From an uncultured Clostridium sp. (GTDB taxonomy: Bacteria > Bacillota > Clostridia > Lachnospirales > Lachnospiraceae), in contig NZ_URHZ01000016.1 of the NCBI RefSeq assembly GCF_900547735.1, forward strand, positions 1-64,000: DNA of 64,000 bases, in the 5' to 3' direction. Below, piece by piece: positions 16,467 through 24,267 of the stretch (within the stretch, counting starts at the first letter, position 1; each line of letters opens with the position of its first letter). Both the position numbers and the translations under genes were made by a program. Under the pieces are notes generated by a model. It searched no databases. It was given only the letters and a program-made list of their open reading frames with translations, and was not told the origin of the DNA.

Positions 16467-18452
16467 TTATCCCCGGAAACGGTTAAGACATGCGTAAATT
16501 TCCTGTATGCGGGGCATGCATAATCCCATTGCCGTATAGGAGGAGCTGTTAAATGCCGCCAGTCCCTTTTTCTCGTATTCCTTCATAAGGAGGGACACGG
16601 TTTCCTGCAGGGTATAACGTGACAGCAGATCGCGTTCCAGACAGAACCGGACCATCTGTGCCAGAGCTGAGGTCTGTTCACTGTCGGCCAACTGCTCAAC
16701 AAACCGGAGATCAACCGGCTCTTTTGCAACCTGGAAGGAATCCTTACCGAAAACTTTGACCTTGATTCTGTCGTCGCCTCTGCGGCCGTCACCACGGTCA
16801 TCCCTGCCGCCTCTGCGGCCGTCACCACGGTCATCCCTGCCGCCTCTGCGGCTGTCATTACGGTCATCCCTGCCGCCTCTGCGGCCGTCACCACGGTCAT
16901 CCCTGCCGCCTCTGCGGCTGTCACTACGGTCATCCCTGCCGTCTCTCTGGTCTTCCCTGCGGTTATCTCTGCCGCCCCTCAGGTTTTCACTGCGGTCGTC
17001 GCTGCCATTTCTCCAGCTTTCACTGAAGTCTTCCCTGCGCTCGGTATCTCTTCGCCCGCTGGAACTGGAGCCGCTGTTCCTGCATATCAGTTTCCTGTTG
17101 GCAGCGGGCAGATTAAATCCGGGTGCCGTCGTAGCGGGAGCTGAGGAGGCACGGTATTCATCGCAGGCCTTTTTAACCTGCTCCGTAATATCGCAGGGGC
17201 GGTAAGAGTCCATCTGGATTACCGTGTCGGCGATATAGAAGTAGGCGCCGGAGCTTCCAGCCACCAGTATAGTGGATATTCCGGCTTTGTCATAGAGTTC
17301 CCGGGCCCTCTCAATAAATGGAGTGATAGGTTCCTTATCACGGCTCACAATCTTCTCCATCAGTTCGTCCCGGAGCATGAAGTTTGTGGCGGATGTATCC
17401 TCATCGATCAAGAATGCCGCCGCTCCGGCTTCGATTCCCTCAATGACGGCCGCTGCCTGCGATGTGCTGCCGCTGGCGTCTTCTGAGGAGAAGCGGGAGG
17501 TGTCCCTGCCGTTCGGCAGATCATTGATGAACAGGGAGATATCCACATTATTGATGCTCCGTCCGTCCTCGGCACGCAGTTTAACCGCGGTTTCGTCCGT
17601 TATCACATACTCGCGCCCGTCTCCGGCTATATGATTGTATACGCCGTTTTCCAGAGCCTTCAGCAGGGTGGATTTGCCGTGATAGCCTCCTCCGACTATC
17701 AGGGTAATTCCTCTGTGGACCGCCATGCCGCGGATTGGGCCATGGTGCGGCAGGTTAAGAGTGATGCTTAAAGAAGCGGGAGAGATAAACGGGACGCTGC
17801 CCTTCATTGGCCGATCCGAAATACCGGTTTCTCTGGGCAGCACGGAGCCGTCGGCGGCAAATGAGACAAGGTTAAGCCGCTTCAGTTCATTCCGTATAAA
17901 TTCCTGATCCTCCGCGAGTTCGATCACGCTGCGGACCTGTTTCGGATCTCTGTTCTTATAAATGAAAACATTCCTGACGCAGCCGGGAAGAAAATCAAAC
18001 AGTATTTTAATCAGTTCGCCCGAGTTGATAGTCCTGCCAAAGGCCGGAAAGCCCACCTCAAAACGCGCTGTGATTCCGCTGTCCGTACACTCGCATGCCG
18101 TGCGCTCCAAAACCTCCTGCCCCGGCCTGCTGGTAGCAATAAGGCCGCTTTTGCCGGAGCCTTTGGCCTTGAAATTAAAACGGGAGATTTCCTGGCTGAA
18201 ACAGCGCAGTAAATAATCCTCCAGGGCGGTTTTCTTCCATGGCCTGTCGCTATATTCGGAGGGAAATGCGTTTATTTTACGGGGAACAAACACACTGACC
18301 TTGGAGGGGGAGGCAAACGGATCACCCTGAACATGGTCGATTGATAAAATATAATCTTTAAAATCATAGGAACCCTGAGCAGATTTATAGGCGGGATAGC
18401 TTTTGTGATCAACGGATTCCAGAAGTCTTTTTAAATCCTGGGATTGATTCAT
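16467..18452 (-). CDS. ABC-class P-loop ATPase with Arg/Gly/Asp repeat insert
   Basis: A 661-residue protein of the 'predicted ATPase of the ABC class' family. It has an N-terminal conserved region, Walker A GGGYHGKST, a Walker B-like FLIDEDTSATNF and VAGSSGAYFYIADTV. There are no membrane segments, so it is probably soluble. Between the ATPase core and a conserved C-terminal helical region lies a hydrophilic insert of about 100 residues built of 11-residue GGRDDRGDGRR-like repeats (DNA 16777-16974). RGG-type tracts often bind RNA, but function is unknown. The start at 18452 has AAAGG about 8 bases upstream; a longer frame to 18563 is less likely. Confidence 0.88.
   Translation of the reverse strand: MNQSQDLKRLLESVDHKSYPAYKSAQGSYDFKDYILSIDHVQGDPFASPSKVSVFVPRKINAFPSEYSDRPWKKTALEDYLLRCFSQEISRFNFKAKGSGKSGLIATSRPGQEVLERTACECTDSGITARFEVGFPAFGRTINSGELIKILFDFLPGCVRNVFIYKNRDPKQVRSVIELAEDQEFIRNELKRLNLVSFAADGSVLPRETGISDRPMKGSVPFISPASLSITLNLPHHGPIRGMAVHRGITLIVGGGYHGKSTLLKALENGVYNHIAGDGREYVITDETAVKLRAEDGRSINNVDISLFINDLPNGRDTSRFSSEDASGSTSQAAAVIEGIEAGAAAFLIDEDTSATNFMLRDELMEKIVSRDKEPITPFIERARELYDKAGISTILVAGSSGAYFYIADTVIQMDSYRPCDITEQVKKACDEYRASSAPATTAPGFNLPAANRKLICRNSGSSSSGRRDTERREDFSESWRNGSDDRSENLRGGRDNRREDQRDGRDDRSDSRRGGRDDRGDGRRGGRDDRNDSRRGGRDDRGDGRRGGRDDRGDGRRGDDRIKVKVFGKDSFQVAKEPVDLRFVEQLADSEQTSALAQMVRFCLERDLLSRYTLQETVSLLMKEYEKKGLAAFNSSSYTAMGLCMPRIQEIYACLNRFRG
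16777..16974 (-). repeat. 33-bp tandem repeat coding an 11-residue RGD/RGG motif
   Basis: Five well-kept and one degraded 33-bp units (first units begin at 16777, 16810, 16843, 16876, 16909 and 16942). The unit length is a multiple of three, so copy-number change keeps the frame of the ATPase gene. The periodicity also keeps other frames open, which creates spurious ORFs. Confidence 0.9.
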
Positions 18453-18749
18453 GGTTTTTTCCTTTTCTGCAGATACATTTGAGTCTGCAATTGATAATTG
18501 ATGGTGGTAAACCGGGCCCTCTGTCTTTGAAGGCCGGCAGGATACGGAAGGAGTATCTTGCAATCCGTACCAGAATATTTTAATTCATCTATACCAAAAT
18601 GGCAAGAGTTCGATGCGGTTCGAGTGTCAGTACTTACCTTGTACACTGTAATTCGTTTCACAATGCATAGAAACGGAAAAAATGCAGTTTCGTATTTAAG
18701 GTTCGGTAAAGCCGGGGGATGGTTCAGACAGCTACGGTCTGCCGGGATA

Positions 18750-18778
18750 TTGAATTTCCTTTTTTCCTGTGATATTAT
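18750..18778 (+). promoter_or_regulatory. Promoter of the MATE gene
   Basis: TTGAAT (18750-18755), 17-base spacer, TATTAT (18773-18778). It lies in the 384-base region between the two divergent genes; the rest of that region (18453-18749) shows no gene. Confidence 0.6.
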
Positions 18779-18793
18779 TGGCAGAGATATAAA

Positions 18794-18822
18794 AAATGCC
18801 CCCAGGCATTTGCAGAGGGCAT
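18794..18822 (+). promoter_or_regulatory. Alternative hairpins in the MATE leader
   Basis: AAATGCC/GGCATTT (18794-18800, 18805-18811; 4-base loop) and ATGCCC/GGGCAT (18796-18801, 18817-18822) cannot form together. They lie just before the GGAGG ribosome site at 18827-18831, so the leader could modulate translation. Inference from pairing only. Confidence 0.4.
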
Positions 18823-18836
18823 GTACGGAGGAAAAA

Positions 18837-20189
18837 ATGGGACATTTTGAAAATGATTTATCTAAGGGAAATGTGGTAAAGCAGCTTATTATGTTTGCAA
18901 TTCCCTTTCTGATATCCAGTATTGTTCAGTCACTGTACAACGTGGCGGACATGCTGATTGTAGGTAATTTCAGCGGAACGGCCAGCATGTCCGGGGTAAA
19001 TATTGGCGGACAGGTGACATTTATCCTGACTAATATTGTGGTGGGGCTTTGTTCGGGCGGAACGGTGCTGGTGGCTCAGTATCTGGGGGCCAAAAAGAGA
19101 GAAGATATGCAGGACACGGTAGCAACCCTGATGAGTACACTGTTAGCTGCGGCCATTGTCATAACGATTATGATGCTGTTTCTGAAGAATCAGGTCCTTC
19201 ACGCGATCAACACACCGGCTGAATCTTTCGAGGAGGCCAGCCGTTACCTGACTGTGACTGTAACCGGTGTCATATTTATTTTCGGCTATAATGTTTTGAG
19301 CGCGGTTATGAGGGGAATGGGAGACAGTAAAAGACCGTTCTATTTTGTTCTTATTGCCTGCGTAACCAATATATTTCTGGATCTTCTGCTGGTGGCGGTA
19401 TTCGGCATGGGAGCGTTTGGAGCCGCCGTGGCAACGGTCATATCACAGGCGGCCAGTATGATATTCTGTATCATCTACATGGTGAGGAATGATTTCATTT
19501 TCGATTTTAAGCCGTCTTCATTCAAGTTTCACAAAGAAAAGCTTTCACTGATCATTAAAATCGGACTTCCGGCGGCGATTCAAAATGGAATTACCAGCTT
19601 TTCCTTCCTGATTATTACAACACTTGTCAATACGATCGGCGGGGTGAATGCTTCGGCGGCCGTAGGTGTGGTGGGAAAGGTCAATGGGTTTGCCATCATG
19701 CCGGCCATTGCAATGGGCAGCTCCATTGCCACAATGTGTGCACAAAACATCGGAGCCGGGCAATGGGAACGTGCCGGAAAAACCTGCAAGGCGGGTACGC
19801 TGATAGCGGTAGGGTGCAGCTATCTGATTTTTATCCTGGTGCAGTTGTTCCCAAGACAGATTCTGGAACTGTTTGACAGTAATCCTGACATGATACAGAG
19901 TGGGATCCAGTATTTCAGGACATTCAGTTTTGACTATTTGTTTGTACCCCTCTGCTTTTCGATAAACGGTCTGTTTATTGCATCCGGCCATACGACATTC
20001 TCACTGATCAATTCCGTAATGTCCGCATTGGCCCTGAGAATTCCGGCTTCCGTTTTATTCGGCATGGTCTTTGACATGGGATTAACCGGAGTGGGGCTGG
20101 GAGCCCCGATAGCTTCCTTTGAGAGCCTGATACTTATTATCTGGTTCTATCTGTCGGGAAAATGGCGGGAGAATGTAGTGAAGCAATGA
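18837..20189 (+). CDS. MATE-family efflux transporter
   Basis: A 450-residue membrane antiporter with 12 predicted segments in two repeated halves. It opens with NDLSKGNVVKQLIMFAIP and has FLISSIVQSLYNVADMLIVG, the usual start of clostridial MATE proteins that export cationic drugs or metabolites using Na+ or H+. The start at 18837 follows GGAGG; the open frame upstream is leader sequence. It is monocistronic, with its own promoter and terminator. Confidence 0.94.
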   Translation: MGHFENDLSKGNVVKQLIMFAIPFLISSIVQSLYNVADMLIVGNFSGTASMSGVNIGGQVTFILTNIVVGLCSGGTVLVAQYLGAKKREDMQDTVATLMSTLLAAAIVITIMMLFLKNQVLHAINTPAESFEEASRYLTVTVTGVIFIFGYNVLSAVMRGMGDSKRPFYFVLIACVTNIFLDLLLVAVFGMGAFGAAVATVISQAASMIFCIIYMVRNDFIFDFKPSSFKFHKEKLSLIIKIGLPAAIQNGITSFSFLIITTLVNTIGGVNASAAVGVVGKVNGFAIMPAIAMGSSIATMCAQNIGAGQWERAGKTCKAGTLIAVGCSYLIFILVQLFPRQILELFDSNPDMIQSGIQYFRTFSFDYLFVPLCFSINGLFIASGHTTFSLINSVMSALALRIPASVLFGMVFDMGLTGVGLGAPIASFESLILIIWFYLSGKWRENVVKQ

Positions 20190-20213
20190 AATTTTCAGAT
20201 GGTAAAGACACAA

Positions 20214-20259
20214 AGAGAAACAGGGATGGAAGAGCGACTTCCGCCTGCTTCTCTTTTTT
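20214..20259 (+). terminator. Terminator after the MATE gene
   Basis: AGAGAA-CAGG pairs with CCTG-TTCTCT, followed by TTTTT (20254-20259). Confidence 0.75.
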
Positions 20260-20307
20260 GATGCCGGTACGGTTATGTAAATGGCATCCTGTTTTCTAGT
20301 GGTTTTA

Positions 20308-20676
20308 TTACAGATGATAGTATTCCATCATTTCAGCGAGAAAGTCAGGCTCACTCTGCAGTTTTGCCAATTCTGCCGTACGGTGATCGTCAATCATGGC
20401 GTTTACCAGATCAAGCATTAACTTTTTACCCTGAAGTTGCCCCTCTTTAAGACCTTCCTTTTGCCCTTCCTCAAACCTCACATCCAGCGCATCTTCCATA
20501 TTGAATTCCGTAAACAGCATATTCACCGCCTCCGTTCCATGCTCCTTCAGAAAATCAGTCATAATACCTACACGCTCGCAGTCTGCCATGGCCTGAATAA
20601 TGGCCGCATCGTGACCTCTTTTTCCATTGATTAAACTTTTGCCAATTTTAGAATAATGTAATTTCTCACGTTTCAA
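20308..20676 (-). pseudogene. Truncated duplicate of the Rpn-like nuclease C-terminus
   Basis: A 122-residue frame whose last 100 residues nearly equal the C-terminal part of the neighbouring gene (20684-21745), from ERVGIMTDFLKEHGTEAVNM to EMMEYYHL. It lacks the nuclease core. It also lacks four KEGI units present in the full gene. The first 20 residues have a different sequence and no good ribosome site. I read it as a partial duplication, probably non-functional, although an expressed C-terminal fragment cannot be excluded. Confidence 0.75.
20312..20611. repeat. 300-bp direct repeat, partner at 20691-21038
   Basis: The two copies differ by a few base changes and by exactly 48 bases, which are four 12-bp units in the second copy (20821-20875 region). 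The unit is of the type CTCTTTAATTCC. The near identity indicates a recent duplication or ongoing gene conversion. Confidence 0.9.
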
Positions 20677-20683
20677 TATAAGG

Positions 20684-21745
20684 TTAGTTTAGATGATAGT
20701 ATTCCATCATTTCAGCGAGAAAGTCAGGCTCACTCTGCAGTTTTGCCAATTCTGCCGTACGGTGATCGTTAATCATGGCGTTTACCAGATCAAGCATTAA
20801 CCTTTTACCCTGAAGTTGCCCCTCTTTAATTCCCTCTTTAATTCCCTCTTTAATTCCCTCTTTAATTCCTTCTTTAAGACCTTCCTTTTGCCCTTCCTCA
20901 AACCTCACATCCAGCGCATCTTCCATATTGAATTCCGTAAACAGCATATTCACCGCCTCCGTTCCATGCTCCTTCAGAAAATCAGTCATAATACCTACAC
21001 GCTCGCAGTCCGCCATGGCCTGAATAATGGCCTCATCGCGGTTTTTTCCCTTATTTATGTAATCCCTTATAGTTTGTATAAAAAAGGAATATTCATAAAG
21101 CGGTCTGCACCGCTCCAGAATTGGGTGGCTGACCGGCAGATTGATATTGATTACCTTTACAATTAATTCTAACATAGGCGGATCGGCTTTTTCAAGATAG
21201 GCGTCGGAAAGTTTAAGGATTTTTTCACCGGGGAAATCTTTGCTTCCGTTATAGAATACAAAGAATTCGGGAGTGGGAACCGGAATCTGGCCTGTCCGGT
21301 AAAGTGCCCTGGGCTCAATGAGCTTTTCCATCGTCCGGCCATAATAAATAGCGTCCCGAAGCGGCATATTCGCATTGACTGTGGACTGGTGTTCACTGAT
21401 TACTAATACTTTGTTTTTCACTGTAAACGCCATGTCATTTTTTCTGGCCATAAAAAGTACCCCGCTGAGAGTGGTAAATGTAATATCCTCCGGGCGCACC
21501 ATATCGGCTCCGTCCAGGGCCGAATAAAGCCTGGCCGCGTTTTCGGGGTCGCTGAAAAATGCTGTAAATGCGCTGGATTTTACTTCTCTGTTTGTAAGGC
21601 GGCTTTCAGTGTCCGTAGGGTGATTTTCAGGATTTGTAAGACGGTTTCCGGTGTTTGTGCCACGGCTTTCGGGGCCAATAATCTGATTTCCGGAGCGGGT
21701 GATGCGACTATCGAAGTCAGTGATATGATTTTTAGAATTTTCCAT
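20684..21745 (-). CDS. Rpn-like PD-(D/E)XK nuclease with KEG repeats
   Basis: A 353-residue protein of the Rpn/YhgA-like recombination-promoting nuclease group common in Lachnospiraceae. After a 55-residue low-complexity head with repeated TN/ESR words, the nuclease core includes VLVISEHQSTVNANMPLRD, where the Glu-x-Gln is the likely metal-site motif, and YGRTMEKLI. The C-terminal part has the KEGIKEGIKEG array typical of these proteins. GGGAGG lies just before the ATG. It is probably a defence or mobile-DNA related nuclease; the family link is from pattern only. Confidence 0.8.
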   Translation of the reverse strand: MENSKNHITDFDSRITRSGNQIIGPESRGTNTGNRLTNPENHPTDTESRLTNREVKSSAFTAFFSDPENAARLYSALDGADMVRPEDITFTTLSGVLFMARKNDMAFTVKNKVLVISEHQSTVNANMPLRDAIYYGRTMEKLIEPRALYRTGQIPVPTPEFFVFYNGSKDFPGEKILKLSDAYLEKADPPMLELIVKVININLPVSHPILERCRPLYEYSFFIQTIRDYINKGKNRDEAIIQAMADCERVGIMTDFLKEHGTEAVNMLFTEFNMEDALDVRFEEGQKEGLKEGIKEGIKEGIKEGIKEGQLQGKRLMLDLVNAMINDHRTAELAKLQSEPDFLAEMMEYYHLN

Positions 21746-21896
21746 AGAATCCCTCCCATATGAAGTTGTTTTGAGATTAAGAAATGATTTGCAGAGACTG
21801 CAGGAATTTAAGAATGTTCAGATTTATTCTGACTGGTTGTTTTATAGTAACACAGAGCCGGAGAAATGTCTATTGCCCCGCGGCCTTTTTCGCACG

Positions 21897-21925
21897 GAAT
21901 ATCTGTCTGCTGTGGCACATACATT
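21897..21925 (+). promoter_or_regulatory. Candidate sigma-E sporulation promoter for spmA
   Basis: GAATATC (21897-21903), 14-base spacer, CATACATT (21918-21925). Compared with the Bacillus sigma-E consensus KMATATT-N14-15-CATACAHT this matches 6 of 7 and 8 of 8 positions. It is 34 bases before the spmA start. spmA belongs to the sigma-E regulon in Bacillus subtilis (established knowledge). Confidence 0.7.
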
Positions 21926-21958
21926 AATAACAATCGACTGTATCAGGGAGTATATTTC

Positions 21959-22567
21959 ATGCTGAATTATCTGTGGGCATTTATGATGCTTGTTGGAATT
22001 ATATGGGCGGCTCTGCACGGCAATCTGGCTCTCGTGACCACCGGCGCTCTGGATTCGGCCAGGGAGGCTGTGACTCTCTGCATTACGATGCTCGGCGTCA
22101 TGTCATTCTGGACCGGAATTCTGGAGGTTGGCAGGCGGGCCGGGCTAATTGAGCAGTTATCAAAGAAAATGACCCCCATTCTGAGATTTCTCTTTCCGAA
22201 GATCCCCAAGGGGCATCCTTCTCTGGAATCCATTTCCGCCAATATGATTGCCAACATGCTGGGACTTGGCTGGGCTGCGACGCCGGCCGGCCTGCAGGCA
22301 ATGGAAGAGCTGGAAAACCTGGAGGAAGACAGAAGACGGGAAGGAAAAAAATCAGTTCCGAGGGGAGTTGCCAATAATGAGATGTGCACATTCCTGATTA
22401 TCAACATATCTTCTCTGCAACTGATCCCAATCAACATGATTGCATACAGGACTCAATATGGCAGCATCAACCCTACGGCAATTGTGGGGCCCGCACTGGT
22501 GGCTACAACAATCAGCACGATCGTAGCGGCAATATTCTGTAAATGGAAAAACAGGAAAGCCGGCTAG
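21959..22567 (+). CDS. spmA: Spore maturation protein A
   Basis: A 202-residue mother-cell membrane protein needed for spore core dehydration in Bacillus. Membrane segments flank the conserved GHPSLESISANMIANMLGLG and AATPAGLQAMEEL region (nucleoside-recognition/gate fold), followed by NEMCTFLIINISSLQLIP. The ATG at 21959 follows GGGAG with 8 bases spacing and is preceded by a sigma-E type promoter; the open frame upstream is not conserved. Unusually, spmB does not follow directly but lies 1 kb downstream. Confidence 0.93.
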   Translation: MLNYLWAFMMLVGIIWAALHGNLALVTTGALDSAREAVTLCITMLGVMSFWTGILEVGRRAGLIEQLSKKMTPILRFLFPKIPKGHPSLESISANMIANMLGLGWAATPAGLQAMEELENLEEDRRREGKKSVPRGVANNEMCTFLIINISSLQLIPINMIAYRTQYGSINPTAIVGPALVATTISTIVAAIFCKWKNRKAG

Positions 22568-22634
22568 CGTGTTTAATACATATATGTTGATCCATTGGCA
22601 GCAATATTCTACATTGAGAACACATTAATACACA

Positions 22635-22766
22635 ATGACGGATAAAATGGAAGGCAGGACGGCAGAGAAGGCGCGGCGGAAAAAGCAGGGTGACAAAAAA
22701 GGGCGGAAAAAGCAGGGCGATAGAAAAAATAGAAAAAAAGAAACATCAAAGCGCCGGATAACATAA
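22635..22766 (+). CDS. Possible 43-residue Lys/Arg-rich small protein
   Basis: The frame from ATG 22635 encodes 43 residues, more than half of them Lys or Arg, with an internal repeat RKKQGDKKGRKKQGDRK produced by a 27-bp DNA repeat (about 22675-22725). It starts 68 bases after spmA in the same direction and ends inside the hairpin at 22749-22779. No good ribosome site is visible. A small basic nucleic-acid-binding spore protein is one idea; chance low-complexity DNA is equally possible. Confidence 0.3.
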   Translation: MTDKMEGRTAEKARRKKQGDKKGRKKQGDRKNRKKETSKRRIT

Positions 22767-22779
22767 AAATCCGGCGCTT
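22749..22779. terminator. Hairpin between spmA and the arsC-like gene
   Basis: A perfect 11-bp stem AAGCGCCGGAT/ATCCGGCGCTT with a 9-base loop (22760-22768). The convergent location suggests a bidirectional terminator, but T runs on either side are weak. Confidence 0.65.
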
Positions 22780-22822
22780 AAACAATATATCCACGATAAC
22801 AATGGATGGACAAACTATAATA

Positions 22823-23179
22823 TCACTTCAGCTTCTCTGCCCACTCAGCTTCTTTAAAACCAACCAGCACAAAATCTTCGGTTATAATAAGAGGACGTTT
22901 TACAAGCATCCCGTCTGTGGCCAGCAGGTTATACTGTTCCTCCTCGCTCATAGACGGCAGTTTATCCTTCAGTTCCATGCTCTTATAAAGCAGCCCGCTG
23001 GTATTGAAAAATTTCTTAAGCGGAAGCCCGCTTCTCCGGTGCCACAGTTTCAGTTCATCGGCCGAGGGATTATTCTCCTTAATATGACGGGCCTCGTAAG
23101 AGATACTGTGGCTGTCCAGCCATTTTTTTGCCTTCTGACAGGTGGAACAGGGGGGATATTCTAAAAATAATACACTCAT
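22823..23179 (-). CDS. ArsC/Spx-family thioredoxin-fold protein
   Basis: A 118-residue cytoplasmic protein with the N-terminal redox-type motif CSTCQKAKKWLD (Cys11 and Cys14 region) and the C-terminal VKRPLIITEDFVLVGF segment of the ArsC/Spx/YffB family. Members are arsenate reductases, the Spx transcription regulator or uncharacterised reductases; the CxxC pair leans to the Spx/YffB type. There are no ars genes nearby. It is inserted in reverse orientation between spmA and spmB. RBS GGAGA precedes the ATG. Confidence 0.88.
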   Translation of the reverse strand: MSVLFLEYPPCSTCQKAKKWLDSHSISYEARHIKENNPSADELKLWHRRSGLPLKKFFNTSGLLYKSMELKDKLPSMSEEEQYNLLATDGMLVKRPLIITEDFVLVGFKEAEWAEKLK

Positions 23180-23611
23180 GATAGTCTCCTTTCGCGTGTC
23201 TGTAATTTAACCTGTAATCGTTTCAAGTCTCGATTACTTTCAGCTCAAATTGTACCAAGTTTTTATACTGCTGTTATCATATCATAAAAATTGCGTTCTG
23301 CCAGCCCCCTAGGCTAGACGTAGATTAACAATTTTATATACCGGCTGTTATCGTTCATAATTCATCCATTTTTCACCCATGATTGCTCACAATACATCCA
23401 TTATTTTTGATACACCATTTGGAATCCGGCCGGACCGGGACCGGAGGTCCGTTTTATCGGTTTTTTAACCTGTTCAAGCAGTAGGGGTCTTATTTCACAG
23501 TATGGTCACAAATTCCATATATAATTATTCCGATAAATGACGGGTAATCAGAATGGAAGGAGTGGTGTGCGAATAAAATAGTAATGATAACGGCTTCGTC
23601 AGGAGCGTCCA
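23180..23611. other. 432-base intergenic region upstream of spmB
   Basis: No gene is visible. Near the arsC-like start a 7-bp inverted repeat GTAATCG/CGATTAC (23214-23220, 23231-23237) could be an operator. A GGACC/GGTCC hairpin with TTTT lies near 23430-23456. CATATATAAT at 23516-23525 is a partial sporulation-type -10 for spmB, without a convincing -35. Confidence 0.4.
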
Positions 23612-24136
23612 ATGAAATTTATTCTTTATATATCGGAATATCTGGTTCCGATTATCATTTTTTATATTGCCGGTTTTGCCTTTCTCTCAAAACGTCCGGT
23701 TTTTGATGATTTTATAGAAGGTGCAAAACAGGGAATGAAAACAGTCGCAGACATTCTCCCCACCCTGATTGGCCTGATGACGGCCGTGGGAGTACTCAGG
23801 GCCTCCGGCTTTCTTGATTTTTTGTCCGGCGTTCTGGAAAAACCGGCCGGACTTTTACATATACCGTCCCAGATCGTTCCGGTCATTCTGGTCAGGCTCG
23901 TTTCCAGTTCGGCAGCCACGGGGCTGCTGCTGGATATTTTTAAGACCTCGGGGCCGGATTCCTTTGTCGGAATGATGGTTTCGATTCTGGAAAGCTGTAC
24001 GGAAACCGTCTTTTATACAATGAGCGTTTACTTCATGACGGCAAAGGTAACGAAGACAAGATGGACATTTGCCGGGGCAATGCTGGCCACGGCGGCAGGC
24101 ATCGCAGCCAGTATTTTCTTGGCGTCGGTCGGATAA
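23612..24136 (+). CDS. spmB: Spore maturation protein B
   Basis: A 174-residue membrane protein, partner of SpmA in spore core dehydration. About five membrane segments surround the conserved FIEGAKQGMKTVADILPTLI, VRLVSSSAATGLLLDIFK and GMMVSILESCTETVFYTMSVY blocks. AGGAG (23601-23605) precedes the ATG. In most clostridia spmB overlaps spmA; here an unrelated reverse gene and about 1 kb separate them. Confidence 0.93.
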   Translation: MKFILYISEYLVPIIIFYIAGFAFLSKRPVFDDFIEGAKQGMKTVADILPTLIGLMTAVGVLRASGFLDFLSGVLEKPAGLLHIPSQIVPVILVRLVSSSAATGLLLDIFKTSGPDSFVGMMVSILESCTETVFYTMSVYFMTAKVTKTRWTFAGAMLATAAGIAASIFLASVG

Positions 24137-24187
24137 AAACATATGAAAATACTGGAAAAATGCCATTTTTTGTAAGAATTTTGACGG

Positions 24188-24216
24188 TTGTCTTGACAGG
24201 GAGAATATTGTATAAT
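24188..24216 (+). promoter_or_regulatory. Promoter of the fabT-like gene
   Basis: TTGTCT (24188-24193), 17-base spacer, consensus TATAAT (24211-24216). The region just downstream contains the direct repeat AGTACGCG. Confidence 0.65.
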
Positions 24217-24221
24217 CAGTT

Positions 24222-24241
24222 AGTACGCGGATGAGTACGCG
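24222..24241. promoter_or_regulatory. Direct repeat at the fabT-like promoter start
   Basis: AGTACGCG occurs at 24222-24229 and 24234-24241, 12 bases apart, directly after the -10. The position suits a repressor site, but it does not resemble the TTTGA-n3-TCAAA box of the fab operon. Confidence 0.4.
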
Positions 24242-24267
24242 AAAACTATGAAATGAAAGGGATTGCC

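Noticed and set aside
16583..17205. Open frames in other frames of the ATPase gene's repeat region
   Set aside because: The 33-bp periodicity keeps all frames free of stops over the repeats; only the frame with Walker motifs on both flanks is coding.
20821..20875. The 12-bp tandem units as a CRISPR array
   Set aside because: The units are contiguous without unique spacers and encode the KEGI array of a protein. No CRISPR array was seen anywhere in the window.
22823..23179. Calling this protein an arsenate reductase
   Set aside because: The CxxC motif and absence of ars genes fit the Spx/YffB side of the family as well or better, so only the family is named.
23516..23525. CATATATAAT as a sigma-E promoter for spmB
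   Set aside because: No acceptable -35 lies 13-15 bases upstream, so only a partial match can be claimed.
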